From NCBI GenBank assembly GCA_024508915.1, contig JANINR010000040.1, positions 1 through 47,009 of the forward strand: a DNA stretch of 47,009 nt. Reading direction: 5' to 3'. Under the pieces are notes generated by a model that searched no databases, was not told the DNA's origin, and was given only the letters and a program-made list of their open reading frames with translations. Positions 18,226 to 27,230 of the stretch are shown one piece after another; the first letter of the stretch is position 1, and every line of letters begins with the position of its first letter. Source of the stretch: Lysobacteraceae bacterium. Lineage in GTDB: Bacteria > Pseudomonadota > Gammaproteobacteria > Xanthomonadales > Xanthomonadaceae. The translations under genes were made by a program, and so were the position numbers.

Positions 18226-18924
18226 TCAATGTTCGCGCCGCAACTTGAACACCAGGGCGACGGGATTCTGCAGGGCCGCGCGGTCGAAGCGCGCGCCGGC
18301 TGGAATGTCCGCCGGGTCGAGCATCGGCTCGAGCACCGCGTCGATGCGCAGGCCCGCGGCGGCGCACGCGTCGTGCCAATGGCCGTACAGGTGCGAGGTG
18401 TGCTGCACGGCGTAGCGCCGTCCGCCGGCCTTGAAATCGCGCACCCAGCCGAGCGCATGGCCGATGGGGTGGACATCACTGCACAGCACGGTACCGCCCG
18501 GCTTCGTCGCCCGGCCCAGTTCGGCGAGGCAGCGGCGCAGGTCGGGCACGTGGCCGACGACGAGGCCGCACAGCACCACGTCGGCGCGGCCGTCGGCGAC
18601 GGGAAGGGCGTCGACGCTACCGAGCAGCAATTCGGCGCGGGCGCCGCTGCCGTCGGCGTGCAGGGCCTCGCGCGCACGCGCGAGCATGTCCGGCGAGAGG
18701 TCCACCCCGGTGAGGCGCGACGCGTGGCGGCGATGCGCATGCAGCAGGTAGCGGCCGCTGCCGCAGCCGGCATCGAGGACGTCGTGGCCGCGCAGGTCGT
18801 GCGCGAGCAGGGAGAGCATGGCGCGCTCCTCGGCCAGCATGACGGGGTTGTGTGCGTGCGGCGGATAGTCCGCCGCCCACAGCGCGTAGGCCTCGACCGG
18901 CGCGAGCAGGATCGGGGAGGGCAT
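18226..18924 (-). CDS. Class I SAM methyltransferase 2
   Basis: A 232-residue Methyltransf_11-like enzyme. Motif I is HDVLDAGCGSGRYLLHAHRR, followed by LTGVDLSPDMLARARE, then DVVLCGLVVGHVPDL and KPGGTVLCSDVHP. The N-terminus YALWAADYPPHAHNPVMLAEE resembles UbiE/BioC-like small-molecule methyltransferases. Its ATG shares one base with the amidohydrolase stop (TGATG at 18924), so translation is coupled. The substrate is unknown. Confidence 0.88.
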   Translation of the reverse strand: MPSPILLAPVEAYALWAADYPPHAHNPVMLAEERAMLSLLAHDLRGHDVLDAGCGSGRYLLHAHRRHASRLTGVDLSPDMLARAREALHADGSGARAELLLGSVDALPVADGRADVVLCGLVVGHVPDLRRCLAELGRATKPGGTVLCSDVHPIGHALGWVRDFKAGGRRYAVQHTSHLYGHWHDACAAAGLRIDAVLEPMLDPADIPAGARFDRAALQNPVALVFKLRREH

Positions 18925-20162
18925 CAGCGGCTCCCGGCCGCGGCCGCGACCGCGGCATCGCGTTGCTGCGCGCCGCTGCCCGATGCGAGGGTGAACCCCG
19001 GCTCCAGCGCGGCCACGGCGGCATCGGCGAGCCAGCGCGCGAGCAGCTTCGGCCGGCCGTCCAGCATCGCCGGCACGGTTTCGACGTCCGCCAGCGCGAA
19101 CCATTCGGCGAGGTCGGGATCGGCGAGGCAGGGCAGTCCGTCGCGCACGACGGCGCGAAGCTCGTTGCGCTGCAGGCCGGCGGGGCCGTCCGTCGCCCCC
19201 GGTCCGGTGTCGCGCACGAGCACCAGGTCCGCCACGTCGCCGGGCGCGAGGCGACCGCGCCCCGCGAGACGCAGGATGCGCGCGCCCGCGATGGTGGCCG
19301 CCTCCAGCAACCCTGCGGCGGGCAGCTCGCCGCGCGCGAGCACGCCACGCATCTCCTCGAGCATGTCGCGCGCACCGGTGAGCCGCGAATCGGTGCCGAG
19401 GGCGAGGCGACCGGCCGCCGACAGCCGCCGCGGATCCAGCGTGCGGCCGAGCAGGGCGAGGTTGCTCGACGGGCACCAGACCACGCCGGCCCCGCGCTCG
19501 ATCGCGCGTTCGACATCCTCGGCGGACAGCCCCACGCAATGCACCAGCACGCTGTTCCGGCCGAGGCAGCCGCTGGCATCGAGCGCTGCGAGTTCGGCCT
19601 GCGCGGCAGGGTCGGTGCCCTCCGCGAGGTGGATCATCCAGGGCCGCCCGGCCGGAGTGGCGGCGAAGCTGCGGCGCATGTCGGGGCCGTATTCCGGCCA
19701 TCCGGGCGCATACGCCCAGCCGTACTCCCGGACCACCGCCACGGGGAAGTCCGGCGCGTCGAGCGCGGGATGCCACGGGTCGTGGTGGGCCACGCACGTC
19801 GTGCCGGCCAGCAGGTTCTTCAGCGCGCCATGGCGCAGCCGCACGTGCTTCGGCACCGCGAGCGCCGCGGACACCGCGGGCGCCGCGAAATGCGCCTTGA
19901 AGGCCTCCATCCACTCGTAGCTGTTGCGGAACGGTTGCGCATGCGCGAGTGGCGGGACGGCGTTCACGTGCAGGTGGTCGTGCGCATTGACCAACCCGGG
20001 GAAGACCAGGTGGTCGTCCAGCCGCATGCGGCGCGCGCGCGGGCTTGCGGCGGCGCCGATGCGGCCCGCGCGGATCCGCAGCGGCGCGCGCCGGAACCCG
20101 CCCGGCATCGGCGTGGCGACGCCGTGCAGGTCGATCGCGATCCCGGGGCGCGCGCGGTCCAT
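18924..20162 (-). CDS. Amidohydrolase / cytosine-deaminase-like metal hydrolase
   Basis: A 412-residue protein of the amidohydrolase superfamily. Metal ligands appear complete for a mononuclear deaminase-type site: HxH in NAHDHLH (H61, H63), H178 followed by E181 in MIHLAEG, H208 in LVHCVGLS, and D258 in ALGTDSRLTG. The N-terminal beta-domain and the PGLVNAHDH junction are typical. Members deaminate or dechlorinate N-heterocycles or hydrolyse amides and lactams. Its presence between two methyltransferases suggests a nitrogen-containing ring or amide in the pathway product (inference). It starts 1 nt after the methyltransferase 1 stop. Confidence 0.85.
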   Translation of the reverse strand: MDRARPGIAIDLHGVATPMPGGFRRAPLRIRAGRIGAAASPRARRMRLDDHLVFPGLVNAHDHLHVNAVPPLAHAQPFRNSYEWMEAFKAHFAAPAVSAALAVPKHVRLRHGALKNLLAGTTCVAHHDPWHPALDAPDFPVAVVREYGWAYAPGWPEYGPDMRRSFAATPAGRPWMIHLAEGTDPAAQAELAALDASGCLGRNSVLVHCVGLSAEDVERAIERGAGVVWCPSSNLALLGRTLDPRRLSAAGRLALGTDSRLTGARDMLEEMRGVLARGELPAAGLLEAATIAGARILRLAGRGRLAPGDVADLVLVRDTGPGATDGPAGLQRNELRAVVRDGLPCLADPDLAEWFALADVETVPAMLDGRPKLLARWLADAAVAALEPGFTLASGSGAQQRDAAVAAAAGSR

Positions 20163-20163
20163 G

Positions 20164-20997
20164 TCAGCGACGGCGCATCACCATGAGGAAGTGGTCGCCC
20201 ATGTCGCGCAGCAGCGGCCACGCGCCGAGGCGATCGTCGAGCCGGCCGAGGCCTTCGCCGAGGGTGCGACGGCGCCGGTAGACGTCCACCAGGTAGGGCG
20301 GCGGCATGAACAGGCTCAGCGCGCGGTAACCCGCCAGGGAAAAGCGCGACGCGAAATGGCGATGGAATTCGCGCGGCAGGTAATAGCGCGTCCAGATGGT
20401 GTGCCGGTTCATGCCCACGGGCGTGGCGCCGCGCGCGGCCCGGACGCCGGCCCGCCGGAATCGGCCGCGCACCGCGTAGTGCGCCACTTCCCACGGGCAG
20501 ATCCGGCCCATCACCGAGAACGCCAGGACACCGCCCGGCCGCAACAGGCGCGCGCACTGCTCCGCGGCGGCGGCGAGGTCGGGCACGCAGTTCAGCGGGC
20601 CGAAGTTGGAGTAGATGCCGTCGAACGAGCCGTCGAGGGCATCCAATTCCTGGATGCCGAGCTGCCGGACGTCGACGCGTACCGGGAGTGCAGCGGCGGC
20701 GATGCGCGCCTGCGTCCTTGCGACCATCGCGGGAGACCAGTCGGTGGCCACGACGGGGTAACCGAGCTCGGCGAAGCGGAGTGCGTCGATGCCGGTGCCG
20801 CAGCCCAGGTCCAGCAGCCGCGAGCCGGGCGGAAGTTCGTTGCAGACGACGTCCCAGAGCGTGCGCCGCATCCGCTGGATCAGCTCGTTGTTGCCGCGCG
20901 GACCGTCGTAGTCCGCGGCCACGCTGTCGAAGGCGCGCTGGGTGTCGTGCAGTTGCGCGGCCACCCCCGCGGCGTGGCACAGGCGGGTTTCCGTCAT
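20164..20997 (-). CDS. Class I SAM methyltransferase 1
   Basis: A 277-residue enzyme and first gene of the six-gene - strand operon. Motif I is GSRLLDLGCGTGIDALRFAELGY, followed by VVATDWSPAMVARTQAR, then FDGIYSNFGPLNCVPDL and LRPGGVLAFSVMG. The N-terminal AFDSVAADYDGPRGNNELIQRMR is typical of small-molecule and lipid methyltransferases. The start at 20997 is supported by a GAGGAG ribosome-binding site just upstream and by promoter 3, whose -10 element ends 21 nt before it. Confidence 0.9.
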   Translation of the reverse strand: MTETRLCHAAGVAAQLHDTQRAFDSVAADYDGPRGNNELIQRMRRTLWDVVCNELPPGSRLLDLGCGTGIDALRFAELGYPVVATDWSPAMVARTQARIAAAALPVRVDVRQLGIQELDALDGSFDGIYSNFGPLNCVPDLAAAAEQCARLLRPGGVLAFSVMGRICPWEVAHYAVRGRFRRAGVRAARGATPVGMNRHTIWTRYYLPREFHRHFASRFSLAGYRALSLFMPPPYLVDVYRRRRTLGEGLGRLDDRLGAWPLLRDMGDHFLMVMRRR

Positions 20998-21018
20998 TTC
21001 ACGCGTCTCCTCGGATGC

Positions 21019-21050
21019 CCATGGGTACCCGGGCGCGGGGCAAAGGTTGC
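21019..21050 (-). promoter_or_regulatory. Island ECF-type promoter 3 (methyltransferase/glycosyltransferase operon)
   Basis: Read on the - strand: GCAACC (21050-21045), TTT directly after it, 20 nt ending in GTAC, then CCATGG (21024-21019). It has the same spacing as the other five sites. It should drive the six genes from 20997 down to 14449. Confidence 0.72.
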
Positions 21051-21065
21051 GGCCCGAACCGCGAT

Positions 21066-21097
21066 GCAACCTTTTGCCCGCGAGCCCGCACCCATCC
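21066..21097 (+). promoter_or_regulatory. Island ECF-type promoter 4 (decaheme operon)
   Basis: GCAACC (21066-21071), TTTT, 20 nt ending in GCAC, then CCATCC (21092-21097). It is divergent from promoter 3: the two GCAACC blocks are back to back with 15 nt between them, which looks like an inverted repeat. The decaheme gene starts at 21134. Confidence 0.72.
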
Positions 21098-21133
21098 CCG
21101 AGCACCTCCCACCCGCAAGGACGGCGCCTGCCC

Positions 21134-22288
21134 ATGCCCGACACCCGCCGGCGAAACCGCATGAAGCGATGGGCGGCATTGCCGGCGATGGCGCTGCTGG
21201 CGATGCTGGCGGCGACGGCGGTGCTGTTCGCCCCGCCGGCCCTGCACGCGCAGCAGAAGGACGCCGCCCCCGCCGCGCACCCGGGACGTGCGCTTCCCGT
21301 GCCGCTGACGGCCGAGGACTTCTCGACGCTGCTGCCTCGCACCGACATGGGATCGCGCAATCCCGCGACGCCCCGCCTGGTCCTGGCGGACGACGCACGC
21401 GCCCTGCCTTTTTCAGAAGTCCGCGCCGCTGCCAATCCGCTCGCACCGCATGCGACCGCCATCGGCGCGAAGAGCTGCCAGTCCTGCCACGCGCTCGAAG
21501 GCGTGCAGGTCACGCACACGCTCCATTTCAGCGCGTTCGCGGCGGCCGCGGGCAGCGACGCGCCGCAGGGGGCGTGCGAGGCCTGCCACGGTCCGGGTTC
21601 CGAGCATGCGCTCCGACCGCGGGCGCGGGGGCTGATCATCGCTTACACCCACGAAAGCGCCACGCCCGTCGACGTGCAGGCGCGGACGTGCCTGGGCTGC
21701 CACGCCGGCGGCGCCCGCCAGCACTGGACCGGTTCGGTGCACGACCGCCGCGGGCTCGCGTGCACGGATTGCCACAATCCGATGGCACGCCTGTCCGCCG
21801 AGGGCTTGATGGCGAAGTCCTCGGTCGACGAGGTCTGCTCGACCTGCCATCGCGACGTGCGCGCACAGTTCAACCGCCGCTCCCACATGCCGCTCCCGGA
21901 AGGGCAGCTGTCGTGCGTGGATTGCCACAACCCGCACGGCTCGGTGACGCAACCGCTGCTCAAGACCGCCACCGCCAACGACACCTGCTACGCCTGCCAT
22001 GCCGAAAAGCGCGGGCCGTTCCTGTTCGAACATGCGCCGGTGCGGGAGAACTGCCTCAACTGCCACACGCCGCACGGTTCCAACCACGCGGACCTGCTGG
22101 TGCTGCCGGTGCCGATGCTCTGCCAGCAGTGCCATACGAACTTCCAGCATCCCAACGACCTGCTGACGCGGCAGAACCTCCGCGCGGGGCTCGTTCCCGA
22201 CGAACGCGCGATGGCGCGCGGGTGCCTCAACTGCCACGGGAACATCCACGGGTCCAACCATCCCGCCGGCCCGACGCTGGTGAAGTGA
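21134..22288 (+). CDS. Decaheme c-type cytochrome, DmsE/MtrA-like
   Basis: A 384-residue secreted protein with a Sec signal (hydrophobic stretch at ~14-38, cleavage probably after ALHA). It has exactly ten CxxCH heme-binding motifs (CQSCH, CEACH, CLGCH, CTDCH, CSTCH, CVDCH, CYACH, CLNCH, CQQCH, CLNCH), the number and size typical of MtrA/DmsE/PioA. Such proteins sit inside an outer-membrane barrel and carry electrons across the outer membrane. The barrel gene follows directly. A second in-frame ATG at 21161 (MKRWAALP) is an alternative start; AAGGA at 21117-21121 is nearer the first. It needs the Ccm system, which is not in this window. Confidence 0.93.
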   Translation: MPDTRRRNRMKRWAALPAMALLAMLAATAVLFAPPALHAQQKDAAPAAHPGRALPVPLTAEDFSTLLPRTDMGSRNPATPRLVLADDARALPFSEVRAAANPLAPHATAIGAKSCQSCHALEGVQVTHTLHFSAFAAAAGSDAPQGACEACHGPGSEHALRPRARGLIIAYTHESATPVDVQARTCLGCHAGGARQHWTGSVHDRRGLACTDCHNPMARLSAEGLMAKSSVDEVCSTCHRDVRAQFNRRSHMPLPEGQLSCVDCHNPHGSVTQPLLKTATANDTCYACHAEKRGPFLFEHAPVRENCLNCHTPHGSNHADLLVLPVPMLCQQCHTNFQHPNDLLTRQNLRAGLVPDERAMARGCLNCHGNIHGSNHPAGPTLVK

Positions 22289-22313
22289 AGGGGCTCTCCG
22301 CGAGGCCGCCGCC

Positions 22314-24953
22314 ATGCTGAAACGGAACATGCTTGCCACGCTGGTCGGCGCGATGCTGGGGATGTCCGCCTGCCGGGAAGCAGCGGCCCAGGCCGACACC
22401 AGCGATTCGCAGCGGGTGGGGCACCTGCAGTTCGGCAACGCACTCGATCCGACCGGCTGGGATCCGTTCGCGGTGCCGGACCCGCAAGGCATGTCGTGGC
22501 TGCATCCGGGGCAGCTGCGCACGCCGAGCGGCGCGCTCTACCCGTATCCCCACGCGCTTCCGGCGGAAGACGGCGCGTCGGGCGGCGACTGGACCCGTTC
22601 CGGCCTGCTGCAGCTCGGCTACCTCGCGACCGCGGGCGACGACGACGACATGTTTTTCCGCCGGTATGCCGACTGGGGGAACGGACCGGTGCTTGGCCTG
22701 GTCGCGCTGTCGGCGACCAACCGCAGGACGGGAGGCTATGTCGAGTTCCGCGGCAGCAGGATCGCCGGGGACGACCAGTACTGGCGCCTCCGTGCCGGTC
22801 GTGCGGGCGTCGCCAGGTTCGAATTCTTCCACCGCGCGAGCGTGCATACGCTGTCCACCACCGCGTATCCCCTCTGGGACGGGGTGGGGACGACGCGGCT
22901 GACGCTGCCGGAGGGCATCGCCACCGGAAGCACGCAGGACGAGGTGCGCGCGGCGATGGCGGCGCGGCCGCGGGAAACGCTGGAAACGACACGGCGAAGC
23001 ACGGGAGCGAGCTGGGAAGGCGCCACGGCGAGGCACTGGATCGGCTATGCAGGCGTGTCGCGCGAGCGCCGCGAGGGCACGCGGCCCTGGGGCGGCCCGA
23101 TGTACCTGGGGTATTTCTTCGGCACCCCGGGGCCCGGCGGCCTGGGCGCGCCCGGGATCCCCGGCCGCTACGGCGGCCAGTACGAAACCGTGCGCCCGGT
23201 GGACTTCACGACCACCGACATCCATCTCGGCCTTCGCAACAAGGGCGGCGCGCGCGGCTGGCTGCTGGACATCAGCTTCAACGGATCGTTCTTCCGCGAC
23301 CGCAAGGACCGGCTGGACTTCGAGGTGCCGTTCGCCGTGGCACCGGGCACGACCTCGATGATCGACGGCGGCACCTGGGCGCTCGAGCCGGACAACGACT
23401 ACTACAACCTGCAACTGGAAGCGTCGCATCCGCTCGAATCCTGGAACGGGAACCTCTCGCTGACCGCGGCCTGGTCGACCATGCGCCAGGACGATGCGCT
23501 GCAGGCGCCGCTCGACCCCGCGTTCTGCCCGAGCGGCTCTTCCATCGGCGCGAGCGGCATCGCCTGCGCCGACTGGAACACCACCGCGGCGCTGTCGCGG
23601 ACGAGCGCGAAGGCGCGGATCGACACGACGCTCGTCGACGCGCGCGCGGACTTCCGCCCCACCGCGGCGCTCGGCCTGTATGCCCACCTGCGCCGTTACG
23701 GCGAGGACAACCGCACCCGGTACGCGATGTTCAACCCGCTCACCGGCCAGTACGGATACGTGGCCGAGAACGGATCGGTGGCGCTCCTGATCCCCGAGCC
23801 CGCGTTCACCGGCCTGTTCGACCCGAACGACCCGGCCTATCGCTCGGTGCTCACCCAGGTCGCCAGCATCCCCTTCGGCTACGACCGGTTCGATTACGAA
23901 CTGGGGGGGACCTACGACCTCGGCGACCGTGGCACGCTCGGCGCGCGCTACCGTTTCGAACGGCGCAAGCCGCGCGTGCGGGAGCGCGACCGCGTCGACG
24001 ACCAGCGCATCGAGCTCGACTGGGACGGCAAGGTGTTCGCCGGCGCGACGCTCCGCGTGAGCTACGAAGCGCAGCGTCGCTCGGGCGACGCCTACGACCC
24101 GGCCCCCTACGGCGACGCGTTTTCGCCGTCGCTGCCCGGATACGTCGAGCCGCCCCTCGGCAACACCGCCTTCACCGTCGCGCAGATGTCGAAGTACGAC
24201 CTGGGCGACCTGAGCGCCGGCAGGCTCAAGGCGATCCTGGTCATGCCGCTCGGCGATGACGCGACCTTCAGCGCGACGCTGCACGGGGACAGGAAGCGGT
24301 ACGACGCCGTGATCGGGCGCCGCGCGTTCCACATCGCCGGCGCCGATGCCGCCTGGGACTGGTCGCCGTCGCCGGCCACGACGCTGGCCGCCTACGCCGG
24401 ATACCAGGCGACGCGCCTCGTGCAGGCCAACGTCAACGACAACGAAGCCCTGACGTTCTCGTCGCCGGACCAGGCCGACATGGCCTTCGGCGGGCCGTTC
24501 TACCCGTTCGCCGGCTACTGGTCGGCAACCGACGACGAGCGCGACCTCAACGCGGGCGTCCATCTGAAGCACGCGTTCTCGCCGCGCGTGCGCCTGGACG
24601 TGGGCTACGACGTCATGTCCTCGCGCGGCGTGAACCGCTACGACGCCGCGACGCTGGCGGCGATTTCCACCGTCTACGCCGGGATCCTCGACCAGGCGGC
24701 GATCGGCGACCGCTTTCCCGCCAACCTCTACCGCACCCACGACGTGACCGGGAAACTCGACCTCGCGTTGGCCCGGGACGTCGAGTTGCGCCTGTTCTGC
24801 AAGTACCAGCGCGGCCGGTTCTTCGATTGGCACCTGTCGGGTTTCGACACGCCGGCGGACCTGGTCGTGGGCAATCGCGTGTTCACCCGGCTCGCGCCGC
24901 CGGCGCGCTGGGAGGCGGTGGCCGTGGGGGCCTTCCTGACCTGGCGACTTTGA
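22314..24953 (+). CDS. MtrB/PioB-family decaheme-associated outer-membrane barrel
   Basis: An 879-residue protein with a signal peptide (MLKRNMLATLVGAMLGMSACREAAAQA) followed by a long series of alternating beta-strands rich in aromatic residues. Examples are GARYRFERRKPRVRERD and SAGRLKAILVMPLGDDATFSATLHGDRKRYDA, typical of MtrB/PioB. This barrel sheathes the decaheme cytochrome. The N-terminal CxxC of Shewanella MtrB is absent: the mature protein has only three cysteines (in FCPSGSSIGASGIACADW and LFCKY). The terminal residue is Leu rather than Phe. The gene starts 25 nt after the decaheme stop. Confidence 0.88.
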   Translation: MLKRNMLATLVGAMLGMSACREAAAQADTSDSQRVGHLQFGNALDPTGWDPFAVPDPQGMSWLHPGQLRTPSGALYPYPHALPAEDGASGGDWTRSGLLQLGYLATAGDDDDMFFRRYADWGNGPVLGLVALSATNRRTGGYVEFRGSRIAGDDQYWRLRAGRAGVARFEFFHRASVHTLSTTAYPLWDGVGTTRLTLPEGIATGSTQDEVRAAMAARPRETLETTRRSTGASWEGATARHWIGYAGVSRERREGTRPWGGPMYLGYFFGTPGPGGLGAPGIPGRYGGQYETVRPVDFTTTDIHLGLRNKGGARGWLLDISFNGSFFRDRKDRLDFEVPFAVAPGTTSMIDGGTWALEPDNDYYNLQLEASHPLESWNGNLSLTAAWSTMRQDDALQAPLDPAFCPSGSSIGASGIACADWNTTAALSRTSAKARIDTTLVDARADFRPTAALGLYAHLRRYGEDNRTRYAMFNPLTGQYGYVAENGSVALLIPEPAFTGLFDPNDPAYRSVLTQVASIPFGYDRFDYELGGTYDLGDRGTLGARYRFERRKPRVRERDRVDDQRIELDWDGKVFAGATLRVSYEAQRRSGDAYDPAPYGDAFSPSLPGYVEPPLGNTAFTVAQMSKYDLGDLSAGRLKAILVMPLGDDATFSATLHGDRKRYDAVIGRRAFHIAGADAAWDWSPSPATTLAAYAGYQATRLVQANVNDNEALTFSSPDQADMAFGGPFYPFAGYWSATDDERDLNAGVHLKHAFSPRVRLDVGYDVMSSRGVNRYDAATLAAISTVYAGILDQAAIGDRFPANLYRTHDVTGKLDLALARDVELRLFCKYQRGRFFDWHLSGFDTPADLVVGNRVFTRLAPPARWEAVAVGAFLTWRL

Positions 24954-24964
24954 GGATCGAGACG

Positions 24965-25702
24965 ATGCGCCCGACGAAACGAAGCGCGTGCGCGGCCGCG
25001 ATCGCCGTCGCCGGCATTGCGCTCGCCCTGGCCGCGGCGGACGCACCCGCGTCAGGCGACGGCGCCACCGCGCCGAAGGGTCCATCGTTCCTCGACCTGC
25101 GCCGGCAACCTCCGGTCACGGGAGACCCGCAGGCGGGCAAGGCGTCGTCGGCAGTGTGCAGTGCCTGCCACGGCGAGCGCGGCATCGGCATCGCGGCGAA
25201 TTTCCCCAACCTCGCCGCTCAACCGGCGACCTACCTGTATGTGCAATTGGCGTCCTTCAAGGGCGGCCAGCGCAGCGATCCGATCATGGGCCCGATGGCG
25301 GCGTCGCTCGGCGAGGCCGACATGCGCAACCTCGCCGCGTACTACGCGTCGCTTCCATCGCCGCCCGCTGCGGAACCGGGGGCGACAGGGGACCTGCCCG
25401 GCGGCGCGCTCTTCAACGGCGGCGACCCCGCGCGCGGCATCCCGCCCTGCGCGGGCTGCCACGGCCAGGACGGGCGAGGGCCGGCATCCGGCGGCGAAGC
25501 CGGCGCAGCGACGCCGCACCCGCCGTGGCCCACGGTTCCCCGGCTGCGCGGCCAATCCGGCGTCTATGTCGCGAAGGCGCTGCACGATTTCAAGAGCGGT
25601 GCGCGCGGCAACACCAGCAATGCCGCGATCATGCACGGCGTGGCGGGAACGCTGGAGGACGCCGACATCCAGTCGCTCGCCGACTTCGTGGCGGCGAAAT
25701 GA
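24965..25702 (+). CDS. Diheme cytochrome c (c4/class I type)
   Basis: A 245-residue periplasmic cytochrome with a signal peptide (~1-30) and two class I heme domains: CSACHGERGIG with distal Met candidates in DPIMGPM, and CAGCHGQDGRG with AAIMHGVAGTL. Two-domain c4-type proteins shuttle electrons in the periplasm. Here it probably links the inner-membrane respiratory chain to the decaheme/barrel conduit. It starts 11 nt after the barrel gene stop with GAGGATCGAGACG upstream, so it belongs to the same operon. Confidence 0.9.
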   Translation: MRPTKRSACAAAIAVAGIALALAAADAPASGDGATAPKGPSFLDLRRQPPVTGDPQAGKASSAVCSACHGERGIGIAANFPNLAAQPATYLYVQLASFKGGQRSDPIMGPMAASLGEADMRNLAAYYASLPSPPAAEPGATGDLPGGALFNGGDPARGIPPCAGCHGQDGRGPASGGEAGAATPHPPWPTVPRLRGQSGVYVAKALHDFKSGARGNTSNAAIMHGVAGTLEDADIQSLADFVAAK

Positions 25703-25726
25703 TCGCGCCTGGCTTGCGCGCGGCAA

Positions 25727-25755
25727 TTGAACCCGCGGGAGAGGGTCAGTAAGCT
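25727..25755 (+). promoter_or_regulatory. Possible sigma-70-type promoter for the TorF-like gene
   Basis: TTGAAC (25727-25732), 17 nt, TAAGCT (25750-25755), 28 nt before the ATG at 25784. This is the only gene start in the island with such a site instead of the ECF-type motif. Read-through from the cytochrome operon is also possible. Confidence 0.4.
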
Positions 25756-25783
25756 CGCGCCAAGCGGATCGCCGGGCGCGGAC

Positions 25784-26569
25784 ATGACGGCCACAGGATG
25801 TCGACACGCACGCAGGTCCGGTGCGCGGGGCCGGGTCCGGTCATGCGTGCGCCGCACCGCCGCCCTCATGCTGGCGTGCCTGTGCGCGCCGCTGCCCGCG
25901 CAATCATTGCGAACCACGGGCGAAGTGGCGGTCGCATCGCAACTGGTGGACCAGGGCCTCGCGCTGACGCCCGGGACGCCGGTGCTGCAGGGCTCGATCG
26001 CGTGGGCGTCGCCCGGCGGATGGTCCTTCGGCGTCGCGGCGGCGGTCGAGGCGCGGGCGCCGACGGAGCCGGTCCTGTCCGTGGCGCGCGTTTCGCGCGC
26101 ATGGATGCCTTCCGGCGACTGGCTCGTGCAGGCGGGGATGCTCCACTACGACTATCGACCGGATGGCGGGCAGGGCATGCCGGATCGCTCCGTGGCGACC
26201 CTTTCCCTGGCCTACCGCGACACGGTCTCCCTGGGCGTGTCGGCCTCGCGCCTCGGCGGCGACATGGCGAATCGCGTGCTCGGCGCCGCCGACGTCGGCA
26301 TCAGCTGGCCGCTGACCGCCCGCACCTCGCTGTCGGCGGGCGCGGGCATCGCGCAAGCGCCGGCATCCCGCTACTACGCCCGGTACCGGAGCCGCCGGTA
26401 CGGGCCCGGACCGGTGCGGGTGTACGGTTACGGCAGCCTGGGACTGGTCTGGCGCGACGGGCCATGGCGCCTGCAGCTCGACCGGACGGCGAACAGCCTC
26501 GGGGACCGTTCCGTCTACGGCGCCAGGGCATCCCAGGAATGGGTCGCGACCTGCTCCCGGGCGTTCTGA
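25784..26569 (+). CDS. Putative outer-membrane porin, TorF/Gcw_chp-like
   Basis: A 261-residue protein with an Arg-rich N-terminus and hydrophobic signal (RTAALMLACLCAPLPAQS, cleavage ~residue 40), then a beta-barrel pattern that begins VASQLVDQGLALTPGTPVLQGSIAWASPGGWSFGV. That opening resembles the TorF/Gcw_chp family of small putative porins. The match is by eye and only moderate. Two clustered basic/aromatic patches (YYARYRSRRYGPGPVRVYGYG) lie near the C-terminus. It sits between the cytochrome operon and the sigma operon; its stop is immediately followed by promoter 5. Confidence 0.6.
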   Translation: MTATGCRHARRSGARGRVRSCVRRTAALMLACLCAPLPAQSLRTTGEVAVASQLVDQGLALTPGTPVLQGSIAWASPGGWSFGVAAAVEARAPTEPVLSVARVSRAWMPSGDWLVQAGMLHYDYRPDGGQGMPDRSVATLSLAYRDTVSLGVSASRLGGDMANRVLGAADVGISWPLTARTSLSAGAGIAQAPASRYYARYRSRRYGPGPVRVYGYGSLGLVWRDGPWRLQLDRTANSLGDRSVYGARASQEWVATCSRAF

Positions 26570-26602
26570 GGCAACCGATCCGCCGCCCCGGGGCACTTAC
26601 GC
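26570..26602 (+). promoter_or_regulatory. Island ECF-type promoter 5 (sigma factor operon, autoregulatory)
   Basis: GGCAACC (26570-26576), 20 nt ending in GGGGCAC, then TTACGC (26597-26602), 40 nt before the sigma factor ATG. It matches promoter 2 closely in both blocks and in the GGGCAC shoulder. The same motif upstream of the sigma gene and of its neighbours is the usual sign of ECF autoregulation. Confidence 0.78.
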
Positions 26603-26642
26603 AGGCAATCACGCAAGCACGCAGGATCGAGCGCCAGCATCC

Positions 26643-27227
26643 ATGAACCAGGCGACCGCCCGCGCCGACGCCACCGACCAAGCGCTGCTCCAGCGCATGG
26701 CGACGGGCGATCGCGCGGCGCTGGCCACGTTGTACCGGGAGTACCACGGCCGGCTGTGCCGGTTCCTGTCGCGACTGACCCGGCGCCAGGACATCATCGA
26801 GGAAGTCGTCAACGACTGCTTCTGGATCGCGTGGCAGCACGCGGCCGACTTCCGCGGCGACGCACGCGTTTCCACGTGGTTGATGGGCATCGCCTACCGC
26901 TGCTGCCTCAAGGCGCTGCGCAGGCAGGGCAGCGAGCCCCTGGACGAACTCACCGACGAAACGATGCTGCCCGAACCCGACGGCGGGATCGACGCGGACG
27001 AAGACCGCGAGCTGCGCGACCTGCTGGGAAAGGCGCTGGGGTTCCTGAGCGCGGAGCAGCGGGTGGTCGTCGAGCTCGTCTATGGCGTCGGGCACAGCCT
27101 CAACGAGGTCGCGGCGATCGTGCAGTGCCCCGTCGGGACCGTGAAGGCGCGCCTCTTCCATGCCCGGGTAAAGCTGCTCAACGTCATGCCGGCGCTGAGC
27201 GGCGACACGATGAAGCGGGGAGGTTGA
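26643..27227 (+). CDS. ECF-type RNA polymerase sigma factor
   Basis: A 194-residue protein with only the sigma2 and sigma4 regions. Sigma2 is at ~20-93 (LATLYREYHGRLCRFLSRLTRRQDIIEEVVNDCFWIAWQHAADFRGDARVSTWLMGIAYR). Sigma4 is at ~130-178 (LSAEQRVVVELVYGVGHSLNEVAAIVQCPVGTVKARLFHARVKL), with a helix-turn-helix. It directs RNA polymerase to a dedicated promoter set. The proposed set here is the six motif-bearing sites, including its own. The anti-sigma gene begins 3 nt after its stop. Confidence 0.95.
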   Translation: MNQATARADATDQALLQRMATGDRAALATLYREYHGRLCRFLSRLTRRQDIIEEVVNDCFWIAWQHAADFRGDARVSTWLMGIAYRCCLKALRRQGSEPLDELTDETMLPEPDGGIDADEDRELRDLLGKALGFLSAEQRVVVELVYGVGHSLNEVAAIVQCPVGTVKARLFHARVKLLNVMPALSGDTMKRGG

Positions 27228-27230
27228 GCC

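Noticed and set aside
21045-21077. Inverted repeat GCAAAGGTTGC ... GCAACCTTTTGC as a terminator or operator
   Set aside because: It is explained by two divergent promoters with the same -35 block; there is no T-run and no gene ends there.
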